DNA of 64,000 bases from Streptomyces sp. NBC_01471 (GTDB lineage Bacteria > Actinomycetota > Actinomycetes > Streptomycetales > Streptomycetaceae): the NCBI RefSeq assembly GCF_041438865.1, contig NZ_CP109450.1, positions 3,892,501 through 3,956,500 of the forward strand, written 5' to 3'. This document shows positions 7,995 to 16,154 of the stretch, in pieces; positions within the stretch are counted from its first letter, which is position 1, and each line of letters begins with the position of its first letter. Both the position numbers and the translations under genes were made by a program. The notes below the pieces were generated by a model. It saw only the letters and a program-made list of their open reading frames with translations, was not told the DNA's origin and did not search any database.

Positions 7995-9071
7995 ATGACA
8001 GGCTCTGTGCATTGCGAGCCTGAAGTCGAGGAGAGTGAATCCTTGCGGTCCGACGCCAACATCGCGGGACCGATGACCGATCCGGTCCCCGGTCCCCGTA
8101 CCGAGTCGGCGGTAGAAGATGTTTCACGTGAAACACCGCCGCCGATGGACGACACCCCTATTGGTCGCGCTGCCCAACTGGCTGTAGAAGCTCTCGGTCG
8201 TGCCGGAGAAGGCCTGCCGCGGCCGGAGCAGACGCGCGTCATGGTGGTCGCCAACCAGAAGGGCGGCGTCGGTAAGACCACAACAACGGTCAACCTTGCC
8301 GCCTCGCTCGCGCTGCATGGCGCTCGTGTGCTGGTGATTGACCTGGATCCTCAGGGAAACGCCTCCACGGCACTGGGGATTGACCATCACTCCGAAGTTC
8401 CATCGATCTACGACGTTCTGGTGGAGAGCCGGCCGCTCTCCGAGGTGGTCCAGCCCGTTCCCGATGTCGAGGGTCTTTTCTGTGCCCCGGCCACCATCGA
8501 TCTCGCGGGTGCTGAGATCGAGTTGGTGTCCCTCGTGGCCCGGGAAAGTCGCCTACAGCGGGCGCTCCAGGCGTATGAACAGCCACTGGACTACATCCTC
8601 ATCGACTGTCCGCCGTCCCTGGGCCTGCTGACCGTCAACGCGATGGTGGCGGGCGCGGAGGTGCTGATCCCGATCCAGTGTGAGTACTACGCACTTGAGG
8701 GGCTGGGACAACTGCTGCGGAATGTCGACCTGGTCCGCGGACATCTCAACCCCGAGCTTCATGTATCGACGATTCTGCTCACCATGTACGACGGCAGAAC
8801 TCGTCTTGCCTCGCAGGTCGCAGATGAGGTGCGCAGCCACTTCGCTCGCGAGGTTCTGAAGACCAGCATTCCACGGTCGGTTCGTATCTCGGAGGCCCCG
8901 AGCTACGGGCAGACAGTGCTCACCTATGACCCGGGGTCCAGCGGTTCGCTGTCATACCTTGAAGCAGCTCGTGAGATCGCGCTGCGGGGCGTCGATGTGC
9001 ACTACGACGGCCGGCACGCGCAAACGGGCAGTCACAACAGTCAGCAGAGCATGTCGGAGGGGATCCAGTGA
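7995..9071 (+). CDS. parA: Chromosome-partitioning ATPase ParA (Soj)
   Basis: Deviant-Walker ATPase that drives origin segregation during sporulation septation and tip-associated growth. The product is 358 aa if begun at the ATG (MTGSVHCEPEVEESESL). The core has Walker A VVANQKGGVGKTTTTVNLAA (about 80-99), the switch LDPQGNASTALGI and the Walker B-like IDCPPSLGLL. The start is uncertain: a TTG at 8043 has a better ribosome-binding site (GAGGAGAG), and the open frame runs back to 7833, where the parS site would be translated. A second parS lies within the variable N-terminal coding region. Its stop overlaps the parB GTG. Confidence 0.94.
   Translation: MTGSVHCEPEVEESESLRSDANIAGPMTDPVPGPRTESAVEDVSRETPPPMDDTPIGRAAQLAVEALGRAGEGLPRPEQTRVMVVANQKGGVGKTTTTVNLAASLALHGARVLVIDLDPQGNASTALGIDHHSEVPSIYDVLVESRPLSEVVQPVPDVEGLFCAPATIDLAGAEIELVSLVARESRLQRALQAYEQPLDYILIDCPPSLGLLTVNAMVAGAEVLIPIQCEYYALEGLGQLLRNVDLVRGHLNPELHVSTILLTMYDGRTRLASQVADEVRSHFAREVLKTSIPRSVRISEAPSYGQTVLTYDPGSSGSLSYLEAAREIALRGVDVHYDGRHAQTGSHNSQQSMSEGIQ
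8121..8134. promoter_or_regulatory. parS: parS site 2 (inside the parA coding region)
   Basis: Perfect GTTTCACGTGAAAC, read in frame by parA as part of Asp-Val-Ser-Arg-Glu-Thr in its non-conserved N-terminal tail, 286 bp from parS site 1. Confidence 0.95.
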
Positions 9072-10174
9072 GTGAGCGACGCAGGGGGTTGGGACGTGGG
9101 CTCGGTGCGCTGATTCCCGCCGCACCGCAGGAGAAGGTGGGGCTCGCAGGTGCCGAGGCATCTTCCTCTGCCGGGACTGCACCAGTGATGACAGCCGAAC
9201 GAGGTGTGGCGGCAGCGAAGCTGGCGGCCTTGCCCGCCGGAGCTGCTTCACGGGAGTCCATTGTTCCTGCGCAGGAGTCGGTGCCCGTAGCCGAGCATGT
9301 GGAGCCTGCGGGCGCCTACTTCGCCGAGTTGCCGCTGGATGCGATCACTCCCAACCCGCGTCAGCCGCGTGAGGTGTTCGACGACGACGCTCTTGCTGAG
9401 CTGGTCTCCTCCATCAGGGAGGTGGGCCTCCTGCAGCCTGTCGTCGTACGTCAGGCCGGTACTGAACGCTTCGAGCTCATCATGGGTGAGCGGCGCTGGC
9501 GGGCCTGCCGCGAGGCTGGTCTGGAGCGCATCCCGGCGATCGTCCGCGCCACGGACGACGAGAAGCTCCTTCTGGACGCGCTGCTGGAGAACCTCCACCG
9601 GTCACAGCTGAACCCGCTTGAAGAGGCCGCGGCTTACGATCAGTTGCTCAAGGACTTCAGCTGCACACACGATCAGCTCGCTGACCGGATCGGTCGCTCG
9701 CGGCCTCAGGTGTCCAACACGCTGAGGCTGTTGAGACTGTCACCCCCGGTGCAGCGCAGGGTCGCTGCTGGAGTTCTGTCCGCAGGACATGCCCGGGCAC
9801 TGCTGTCGGTGGACGACTCCGAGGAGCAGGACCGATTGGCGCACCGCATTGTTGCGGAGGGTCTCTCGGTACGTGCGGTCGAGGAGATCGTCACGTTGAT
9901 GCAGTCCCGTCCGCAGAACGCTCCGAAGGCCAAGGGGCCGCGGGCCGGGGCGCGGTTGTCGCCGGCACTCTCAGATCTCGCCTCACGGCTCTCGGACCGT
10001 TTCGAGACGCGGGTGAAGGTCGATCTTGGTCAGAAGAAGGGGAAGATCGTCGTCGAGTTCGCTTCGATGGATGATCTGGACCGAATTCTCGGATCGCTTG
10101 CTCCCGGTGAAGGACGAGTTCTTGAGAAGCGGCTCGCAGACGCAGCCGAAGCCGTCGAGGAGGATGAGAGCTGA
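9068..10174 (+). CDS. parB: Chromosome-partitioning CTPase ParB (Spo0J)
   Basis: Binds parS and spreads as a CTP-dependent sliding clamp to build the segregation complex. The 368-aa product starts SERRRGLGRGLGALIP, the conserved ParA-stimulating N-terminus. The N-terminal CTP-binding domain has the arginine-rich motif GERRWRACREAGLERIPAIV (about 140-160) and NLHRSQLNPLEEA. The helix-turn-helix THDQLADRIGRSRPQVSNTL (about 198-217) reads parS. The C-terminal dimerisation domain ends the protein (about 300-368). GTG overlaps the parA stop. Confidence 0.97.
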   Translation: MSERRRGLGRGLGALIPAAPQEKVGLAGAEASSSAGTAPVMTAERGVAAAKLAALPAGAASRESIVPAQESVPVAEHVEPAGAYFAELPLDAITPNPRQPREVFDDDALAELVSSIREVGLLQPVVVRQAGTERFELIMGERRWRACREAGLERIPAIVRATDDEKLLLDALLENLHRSQLNPLEEAAAYDQLLKDFSCTHDQLADRIGRSRPQVSNTLRLLRLSPPVQRRVAAGVLSAGHARALLSVDDSEEQDRLAHRIVAEGLSVRAVEEIVTLMQSRPQNAPKAKGPRAGARLSPALSDLASRLSDRFETRVKVDLGQKKGKIVVEFASMDDLDRILGSLAPGEGRVLEKRLADAAEAVEEDES

Positions 10175-10202
10175 GTCTGCGGTTGGGATCTGTTCAATAG
10201 GA

Positions 10203-10235
10203 CGGGGCGTGTCCGGTAGGCCGGAACACGCCCCG
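10203..10235 (+). terminator. Terminator after parB
   Basis: Stem of 13-14 bp with one bulge: CGGGGCGTGTCCGG pairs with CCGGAACACGCCCCG across a short loop, 29 bp past the parB stop. The rest of the 10175-10483 spacer shows no convincing gene. Confidence 0.7.
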
Positions 10236-10483
10236 CCTTTGCTTTCTCACGGTATCCGTCCGATCGCCGGGATGGATACGATGCGTTTTGGTATGGCGCA
10301 TCCACCTTGATCCATCGCGGAGGGAAAGCAGGGGCCCATGCGAACGGTGAACCGCAGCCAACTGGTGACTGCTGGGCTGGGGCTGGGAGTGCTCGGCGGG
10401 TTCGTCGGCAGCCTGCTCAGGGAGTGGTGCGTGCTGAGTGCCGCTTACGAAGCGGCGGGTGAGAGAAGTGAGGAACACCGTTC

Positions 10484-11101
10484 ATGGGGCGTCGGCTTGT
10501 ACCGCTCACGCTGGACAACCTTCCGGACCTTCCCAAGCGTTGCCGTTCATGTGTCTTCTGGGAGCTCGATCCAGTCAGTGGGGAAGCCGCGATAAAGGCT
10601 GGCACGCCGGAGCTGGAGAAGGAAGCCTGGATCTCTGCCGTGCTGCTGGAGTGGGGTTCCTGCGGCAGGGTCGTCTATGTCGATGACATGCCGGTGGGCT
10701 TCGTTCTCTACGCTCCGCCCGCCTATGTGCCGCGCTCACTGGCCTTTCCGACGAGCCCGGTCTCTCCCGACGCCGTGCAGCTGATAACCGGGTGGGTCAC
10801 GCCTGGGTACCAGGGGCAGGGTCTGGGGCGGGTGCTGGTCCAGACAGTAGCCAAGGACCTGCTGCGGAGGAACTTCAAGGCAATCGAGGTATTCGGCGAC
10901 GCTCGGTGGAAGGAGCCCGCGTGTCTACTCCCCGCCGATCATCTGTTGGCGGTCGGGTTCAAGACGGTTCGACCGCATCCGAACTACCCCAGGCTACGTC
11001 TTGAGTTGCGTACAACTCTCTCTTGGAAAGAAGACGTGGAGCTTGCCCTGGACCGCCTCTTGGGTGCAGTGAAGAAGGACCCCGTGCTGCGTCCGTTGTG
11101 A
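10484..11101 (+). CDS. GNAT-family N-acetyltransferase
   Basis: Acetyl-CoA-dependent acetyltransferase of unknown substrate. The 205-aa product starts MGRRLVPLTLDNLPDLPKRC at ATG, with GAGGAA about 9 nt upstream. The GNAT fold is recognised from the acetyl-CoA-binding segment VTPGYQGQGLGRVLVQTVAK (about 106-125), preceded by a beta-strand region VYVDDMPVGFVLYAPP. A GNAT gene here, between parB and trxA, is usual in Streptomyces chromosomes. It converges on trxA, with a terminator-parS element between them. Confidence 0.85.
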   Translation: MGRRLVPLTLDNLPDLPKRCRSCVFWELDPVSGEAAIKAGTPELEKEAWISAVLLEWGSCGRVVYVDDMPVGFVLYAPPAYVPRSLAFPTSPVSPDAVQLITGWVTPGYQGQGLGRVLVQTVAKDLLRRNFKAIEVFGDARWKEPACLLPADHLLAVGFKTVRPHPNYPRLRLELRTTLSWKEDVELALDRLLGAVKKDPVLRPL

Positions 11102-11133
11102 GGATCGCTCTCACAGAGGCCACCGCAGCACGA

Positions 11134-11167
11134 AAACAGGGGCCGCCCTCACGGGCGGCCCCTGTTT
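11134..11167. terminator. Bidirectional terminator between GNAT gene and trxA, overlapping parS
   Basis: A perfect 15-bp stem (11134-11148 with 11153-11167) and 4-nt loop, lying between two convergent genes. A-rich and T-rich ends on each side suit termination in both directions. Its right arm shares bases 11164-11167 with a parS site. Confidence 0.8.
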
Positions 11168-11177
11168 CACGTGAAAC
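11164..11177. promoter_or_regulatory. parS: parS site 3 (fused to a terminator)
   Basis: Perfect GTTTCACGTGAAAC, overlapping by 4 bp the right arm of the preceding terminator hairpin and ending 10 bp before the trxA stop. Confidence 0.95.
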
Positions 11178-11187
11178 ATAGGTGACG

Positions 11188-11535
11188 TCAAGCCTTGATG
11201 GCCTCGTCACCGATGAAGCCCTCAAGGTCGCGGACGATCGCTGCCTTCGGCTTCGCGCCGACGATGGTCTTGGCCACCTCGCCGCCCTGGTAGACGTTGA
11301 GCGTCGGAATGGACATCACGCCGTACTTTGCGGCGGTGCCAGGGTTCTCGTCGATATTGAGCTTGACGACCTCGATGTGGTCACCGTACTCGGCTGCGAT
11401 TGCCTCGAGAGACGGAGCGATCTGGCGGCACGGACCACACCAGGCGGCCCAGAAGTCGACCAGTACGGGCTTGTCGCTCTTGAGGACATCCTGCTCGAAG
11501 GAGTCGTCAGTCACGTTCTTCAGGGTGCCGGCCAC
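11188..11535 (-). CDS. trxA: Thioredoxin
   Basis: Small disulfide reductase, reduced by TrxB with NADPH. The 115-aa product has the active site FWAAWCGPCRQIAPSLEAIA (Cys-Gly-Pro-Cys at about residues 36-39) and the cis-proline loop VMSIPTLNVYQGG. The GTG at 11533-11535 was chosen because an AGAGGAG ribosome-binding site lies 6 nt upstream and MAGTLKNVTDDSF is a typical start. It lies 48 bp after trxB, so the two form an operon. Confidence 0.97.
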   Translation of the reverse strand: MAGTLKNVTDDSFEQDVLKSDKPVLVDFWAAWCGPCRQIAPSLEAIAAEYGDHIEVVKLNIDENPGTAAKYGVMSIPTLNVYQGGEVAKTIVGAKPKAAIVRDLEGFIGDEAIKA

Positions 11536-11583
11536 GGCGGGCTCCTCTTTCTTCACGGGTGTTCGGGATGGGGAATACGGTGA

Positions 11584-12558
11584 TCAGATGCTGGCGATCT
11601 TCTCGGGCTCTGCGGCCTTCTCGCTGTCGGCCAGGGCCGAAAGGAAGCGCTCGGCGTCGAGCGCAGCGGAGCAGCCCGTCCCAGCAGCTGTGATGGCTTG
11701 CCGGTAGGTGTGGTCAACGACGTCACCAGCGCCGAAGACACCATTGAGATTGGTCCGGGTCGAAGGTGCATCGACCTTCAGGTAGCCCTCGTCGTCCAGG
11801 TCGAGCTGGCCCTTGAACAGTTCGGTGCGCGGATCGTGGCCGACAGCGATGAACAGGCCCGTCACCGGCAACTCGGAGGACGCTCCAGTCTTGGTGTCGC
11901 GCAGCGTCAGGCTGGTGAGCTTCTGCTCGCCGTGGATCACAGCCACCTCACTGTCCCAGGCGAACTTGATCTTCGGGTCGGCGATGGCACGCTCCTGCAT
12001 GGCCTTGGAGGCGCGCAGGGTGTCCCGCCGGTGGACGATGGTGACGGACTTGGCGAACCGGGAGAGGAAGGTGGCCTCCTCCATCGCGGTGTCGCCGCCG
12101 CCGACGACGGCGATGTCCTGGTCCTTGAAGAAGAAGCCGTCGCAGGTGGCACACCAGGAGACGCCGCGTCCGGAGAGGGCGTCCTCGTTCGGCAGGCCCA
12201 GCTTGCGGTGCTGAGAGCCGGTCGTGACGATGACAGCCTTGGCCCGGTGCACAGTGCCGGCCGTGTCGGTGACGGTCTTGATCTCACCGGCCAGATCGAC
12301 GGCCACGATGTCGTCAGGAACCAATTCGGCACCGAAGCGCTCCGCCTGGGCGCGCATGCTGTCCATCAGGTCCGGTCCCATGATGCCGTCCTGGAATCCG
12401 GGGAAGTTCTCCACCTCAGTGGTGTTCATGAGTGCACCACCTGCGGTGACTGCACCTTCGAAGACCAGCGGCTGCAGTGACGCGCGCGCGGTATAGAGCG
12501 CGGCGGTGTAACCGGCGGGCCCGGAGCCGATAATGATCACGTTACGGACGTCGCTCAC
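11584..12558 (-). CDS. trxB: Thioredoxin reductase
   Basis: NADPH-dependent flavoprotein that reduces thioredoxin. The 324-aa product starts MSDVRNVIIIGSGPAGYTAA from GTG, with GAGGAAG upstream. It has the FAD-binding GSGPAG, the redox pair Cys-Ala-Thr-Cys in GVSWCATCDGFFF (about 137-149), the NADPH motif GGGDTAMEEA and the C-terminal FAD motif GVFGAGDVVDHTYRQAI. In streptomycetes trxB-trxA sits next to the sigM cluster, as here. Confidence 0.97.
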   Translation of the reverse strand: MSDVRNVIIIGSGPAGYTAALYTARASLQPLVFEGAVTAGGALMNTTEVENFPGFQDGIMGPDLMDSMRAQAERFGAELVPDDIVAVDLAGEIKTVTDTAGTVHRAKAVIVTTGSQHRKLGLPNEDALSGRGVSWCATCDGFFFKDQDIAVVGGGDTAMEEATFLSRFAKSVTIVHRRDTLRASKAMQERAIADPKIKFAWDSEVAVIHGEQKLTSLTLRDTKTGASSELPVTGLFIAVGHDPRTELFKGQLDLDDEGYLKVDAPSTRTNLNGVFGAGDVVDHTYRQAITAAGTGCSAALDAERFLSALADSEKAAEPEKIASI

Positions 12559-12664
12559 GGGTTTCTTCCTCGTCTCTGCGGACTGCTTGGTGCCTACTGG
12601 GGCCAAGTCCAGCGGACTCTCACCCCACCCAACGGATCCTACGGGGGATGCATTCCCGTGAGGG

Positions 12665-13558
12665 TCAGCCGCGGGGATAGACGTGGGTCAGGAGCACCTT
12701 GCCGCGCGTGGAAGGCGTGGAATGGACGCATGCCGCGTCTACGACATACGCCTGGACCCGGGTGCTGTCGGTGGGGTGCGGCAGCACGACGAGGAAGGCA
12801 TCGGAGCCCTTGTAGGTGCCCTTCTGTGCGGCGATCGCACCCTCGGCACGTCCTATGCCTTTCTCGACACAGGACGGCACGGCGACGTCGAGCCCGTTCT
12901 TGAGCGTTGTCGGGCCGGAGTCCATGTGGACCGATGGTGCCCTCTTCTCCTGTGGGGAGACCGTGGACGCCGTGGCGTCCGAGGCAAGCAGGGAGTGCAC
13001 CTGGCTCCGCAGAGCGGCATCGACGAAGACAGGTGTCCCCCCTCGCTTCGATGTCTTTTCCGCAGCACTGCTGTCACCGCTCGACGTGGTGGGCGCCGAC
13101 TGCAGGAAGAACACACCGATACCGATGACTGCTGCACCGAAGGCCGCGCTGAGGGCAGCGACGTGACGTCGACGCGCCGTACGAGTTCGGCCGGGGCCTG
13201 TAGTGGCCCGCGGATGCCCTGATGGGCGTTTACCGTAAACGGGTTCCGTGCTCCGGGATGGGAGCGATGTTTCACGTGAAACATGTACGGCTTCCTGCGG
13301 TGTGGCCTCGACCGGAGACTCCGCGGCCAGAGCCGCATCGATACGCTCCGCGATGTCGGTCGGCATGAGAACCGGCCCGGCCTCTGTAGTGAGTAGCTCC
13401 TGAATCTCCTGGAGAGAGCTCCGGACATCGGAACAGGGTGAACAGGTATCGATGTGCTGCTGAATTTCCGCTGCGCGGGACGGCACAACGAGGCCTTCAG
13501 TGAGATCGGCGATCTCCGAGACATCGGGATGCTGAGACGTGTCGGCCGCCGATGTCAT
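12665..13558 (-). CDS. Membrane anti-sigma factor with zinc-type motif
   Basis: Probable anti-sigma factor for the ECF sigma encoded just upstream. The 297-aa product has an N-terminal zinc-binding anti-sigma domain with HIDTCSPCSDV (His-x3-Cys-x2-Cys, about 36-46). It also has a single membrane helix HVAALSAAFGAAVIGIGVFF (about 133-152) and an external C-terminal domain of about 140 residues with two cysteines. Its ATG overlaps the sigM stop (ATGA), which is typical of sigma/anti-sigma pairs. A parS site is embedded in the coding sequence at 13269-13282. The outer-domain signal is unknown. Confidence 0.87.
   Translation of the reverse strand: MTSAADTSQHPDVSEIADLTEGLVVPSRAAEIQQHIDTCSPCSDVRSSLQEIQELLTTEAGPVLMPTDIAERIDAALAAESPVEATPQEAVHVSRETSLPSRSTEPVYGKRPSGHPRATTGPGRTRTARRRHVAALSAAFGAAVIGIGVFFLQSAPTTSSGDSSAAEKTSKRGGTPVFVDAALRSQVHSLLASDATASTVSPQEKRAPSVHMDSGPTTLKNGLDVAVPSCVEKGIGRAEGAIAAQKGTYKGSDAFLVVLPHPTDSTRVQAYVVDAACVHSTPSTRGKVLLTHVYPRG
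13269..13282. promoter_or_regulatory. parS: parS site 4 (inside the anti-sigma gene)
   Basis: Perfect GTTTCACGTGAAAC within an 18-bp perfect palindrome (13267-13284). The anti-sigma gene reads it as His-Val-Ser-Arg-Glu-Thr in the linker between the zinc domain and the membrane helix. Confidence 0.95.
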
Positions 13559-14268
13559 GCGCGTCCACCTCCGCCCTTCACTGCAGCAGGATTCTGTGGT
13601 CCCGCGTCCTTCGGTCTTGACGCAGGTGGGACGGATGCTCCCGGCATCCGGTTCCTTCCTGCGTCGGCCATGTTGTCCTCGCCTGCCCCCGCCGACCGGG
13701 GGCGCAGATGGGCGAGGAGTGGCAGGAGTCTCGCCCGGCCTCGCGCACAGCGACTCTTCACGGTGCCGCTAGGTACATCGAGGATCTGGGCGGCTTCCGC
13801 CACGGGATAGCCCTGCATGTCGACGAGAACAAGGGCGGCGCGCTGTTCCGCGGAGAGGGTGCCCATGGCTTTGATGAGTTCGCGGCGCAGATCCTTGCGT
13901 TCTGCTGGTGCCTCAGCGGATTCATGGGGCTCGAGGAGCTGATCCAGGCGTTCCGTATCGTCGACGGGTGAAGTCTTCCGTGTCGCAGCCTTACGGACTC
14001 GGTCGAGACAGGCATTGACCGTGATGCGGTGCAGCCAGGTGGTGACGGCGGACTGGCCACGAAAGGTGTGGGCGGCGCGGTAGGCGGAGACCAAGGCATC
14101 CTGAACGGCGTCAGCAGCCTCTTCGCGGTCGCCGAGCGTGCGCAGGGCAACGGCCCAGAGACGGTCTCGGTGGCGGCGTACGAGCTCACTGAAGGCGTCG
14201 GTGTCGCCAGCGACGTGGGCAGCCAGCAACTCCTGGTCGTCGGCGGTACCGAGCGCGGTGTCGTCCAA
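13555..14268 (-). CDS. sigM: ECF RNA polymerase sigma factor (SigM-like)
   Basis: Extracytoplasmic-function sigma factor, 237 aa. Region 2 runs from about 10 to 95 (FSELVRRHRDRLWAVALRTL and AADAVQDALVSAYRAAHTF). Region 4 runs from about 125 to 185 (LSAEQRAALVLVDMQGYPVA with the helix-turn-helix AAQILDVPSGTVKSRCARG). A TTG start is used, with GGGAGGG about 8 nt upstream. The C-terminal 55 residues are a Pro/Gly-rich tail. Position between a MurJ-linked pseudokinase gene and trxB matches the sigM locus of S. coelicolor. The likely role is envelope or redox stress response, inferred from the neighbours. Confidence 0.88.
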   Translation of the reverse strand: MDDTALGTADDQELLAAHVAGDTDAFSELVRRHRDRLWAVALRTLGDREEAADAVQDALVSAYRAAHTFRGQSAVTTWLHRITVNACLDRVRKAATRKTSPVDDTERLDQLLEPHESAEAPAERKDLRRELIKAMGTLSAEQRAALVLVDMQGYPVAEAAQILDVPSGTVKSRCARGRARLLPLLAHLRPRSAGAGEDNMADAGRNRMPGASVPPASRPKDAGPQNPAAVKGGGGRA

Positions 14269-14292
14269 CGGTGAGCCCTCCCCTGTCCCTGG

Positions 14293-16026
14293 TCAGCCGG
14301 AGAACTTCACATCCGTTATGGCCTGCTTGTAACCCGCGTCGCTGTACTGGTCGCCGGGCGAGTCCGGCATAGCCGTGATCCAGACCAGCACATAACGCGT
14401 GTTCACCGGTTTGTCTGCCTTGAAACGCGCTGTGGTGCCGTCGGTGGACGTAGAAGTGATCTTCTTCATCGAGCTCAGTGACGCGGAGGACGACATCGAA
14501 CCCGCTGCGTACAGGGAAATCGCGGTCTCGTTCCCCGAGTAGCGCAGCCCTATGGAGGCAGCCGATACGTCCTTCGCGGAACCCAGGTCGTAGACGATTC
14601 CCACACCCTGCTTGAAGGGGGCCAGCTGGGGGCCGTCCCTGAAGGAGTAGGTGCGCCAGTAGGTCGAGCTGTCACCGTCGTAGGTGTTCCCGACATCGGC
14701 GGGATGCTGGGCCTTTCCGTCCGGGTAATACTCTGCTGCGTCCTTCACCGAGAGCGGCTGGAGGGCCTTCTGCTCGGCCGTGCCGTTGTTGTTGCCGTTG
14801 TTGGTCTGGTTGGTGCCAGTATCGCTGGAGCCCTTGTCCCGGTGCAGGAGAGTGTCGGCGAGCTGCCAGCTGCCCAGACCCAGTGCGGCGATGAGTAGCG
14901 CTGAGACTGCCCACTTGAGCACCTTGCCGGTGCGGCCCTGGAGCGGCGGCGGAGGAGCAGCCACCGGCTGGACCGGCGCCACCCTGGCGCCCGTCGCTGG
15001 ACGGCCGTAAGTGCCCTGCTGGTAGTTCGTCCGCTGGTACTCGGGTGGCGGGGTGTAGGCAGGTTCCGGCGGCCGGATCCGCGGCATGGCGGAGACGGCC
15101 TTGGCGAGCTCGTCGGGGGTGGTGCAGGGGGGCTCCTGGCGGGACGCGGTGGCGCCGTCGTTGGCCAGGGCGCGCATCGCGATCTCCGCGAGATCGCGGT
15201 TGACGCCGGCCCGTACCTGGTCCGGGGGGATGAGGCCGACGCCCTTGGGTAGTCCGGAGAGACCGTAGGCGTCGGTTTCGTAGGGCCAGCGCTGCGTCAG
15301 TGTGGCGTACAGCAAGGCGCCGATGGCTTCTGTGTCGGTCCGCTGCGGGGTGTCGGAGGTGATGCCGCGCAGGGCTGCGTTCACCGCGAGGCCACGGATG
15401 CGGTACTGGCCGGAAGACGTACGCAGGACAGCGCTGGGCGTGAGCCTGAGGTGGGACAGGCCCTCGCGGTGCGCGGCCGCCATGGCCTGCGAGACCTGGC
15501 TGACGAGCTGGTAGGCGTCGTGCGCCTCCAGTGGGCCGGAAGCGAGCAGCGCGGTAATTTCCGTCGCGTCGGGCAGCCATTCGTGCACGACATAGACGAG
15601 ATCGTTCTCCTCGACGGCGTCCAGGACCTGCACGAAGCGAGGGTCGCCGAGGAGGGCCGAGGACCGGGCGGCCGCGAGCACGGCGCGGGCTCGGGGGTGA
15701 TCAGCAGGGAGCAGATGCACACCGACCGCGCGCCGGAGCTTCTCGTCGACCGCGCGCCAGCTGCTGAACCCGTCCAGACGGGTGACGCACTCCTCGAGCC
15801 GGTAGCGTCTGGCGAGCTTGTGCCCGCTATGGAGCTCGGGCGCTGCTGCGGGCTCTGTCGGCTTCTTCTCGCTCTCTTCGTCCTGGGGGCCTTCACCGGC
15901 CGTGGTGTCAGCCGTTTCCTGAGGTTCCACCCTGCCGTCGGCCGTGGCCTTGTCCGCCTTGGCGGCCAGCGGCTTCTCGCCACTGTTGTCAGCCACGTCG
16001 ACGGCAGCCGTGCTACGTTCCGCCAC
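14293..16026 (-). CDS. Membrane pseudokinase with extracellular jelly-roll domain (MurJ partner)
   Basis: The product is 577 aa. After an acidic disordered N-terminus (about 1-60), residues about 65-290 follow the serine/threonine kinase fold but lack its catalysis: the HRD loop is replaced by SHLRLTPSAVL, the DFG motif by RIRGLAV, and no VAIK lysine is seen. A Pro-rich linker leads to one membrane helix, WAVSALLIAALGLGSWQLA (about 385-403). The outside C-terminal domain (about 445-577; YDGDSSTYWRTYSF, GVGIVYDLG) resembles a discoidin-type sandwich. In mycobacteria the same modules are fused to the C-terminus of MviN/MurJ; here they are the next gene. GTG at 16024-16026 is preferred (GGGGAGGCAGGAACGAC upstream); the frame is open to 16095. 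Confidence 0.82.
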   Translation of the reverse strand: MAERSTAAVDVADNSGEKPLAAKADKATADGRVEPQETADTTAGEGPQDEESEKKPTEPAAAPELHSGHKLARRYRLEECVTRLDGFSSWRAVDEKLRRAVGVHLLPADHPRARAVLAAARSSALLGDPRFVQVLDAVEENDLVYVVHEWLPDATEITALLASGPLEAHDAYQLVSQVSQAMAAAHREGLSHLRLTPSAVLRTSSGQYRIRGLAVNAALRGITSDTPQRTDTEAIGALLYATLTQRWPYETDAYGLSGLPKGVGLIPPDQVRAGVNRDLAEIAMRALANDGATASRQEPPCTTPDELAKAVSAMPRIRPPEPAYTPPPEYQRTNYQQGTYGRPATGARVAPVQPVAAPPPPLQGRTGKVLKWAVSALLIAALGLGSWQLADTLLHRDKGSSDTGTNQTNNGNNNGTAEQKALQPLSVKDAAEYYPDGKAQHPADVGNTYDGDSSTYWRTYSFRDGPQLAPFKQGVGIVYDLGSAKDVSAASIGLRYSGNETAISLYAAGSMSSSASLSSMKKITSTSTDGTTARFKADKPVNTRYVLVWITAMPDSPGDQYSDAGYKQAITDVKFSG

Positions 16027-16154
16027 CGTCGTTCCTGCCTCCCCATCCGTTGCGCGCTGTCGGCCAGTCTGCAAAGCCATGCCAATTGTGCCCACAGTCC
16101 GGCGCTATGCACGACACGCGGCGTCGGACGATGGTTGTGCGATCCGTTCGGTGC

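Noticed and set aside
10338..10595. Possible 85-aa protein between parB and the GNAT gene
   Set aside because: Its first 30 residues look membrane-like, but it overlaps the GNAT gene out of frame for over 110 bp and has no well-spaced ribosome-binding site. A frameshifted or very short real gene is not excluded.
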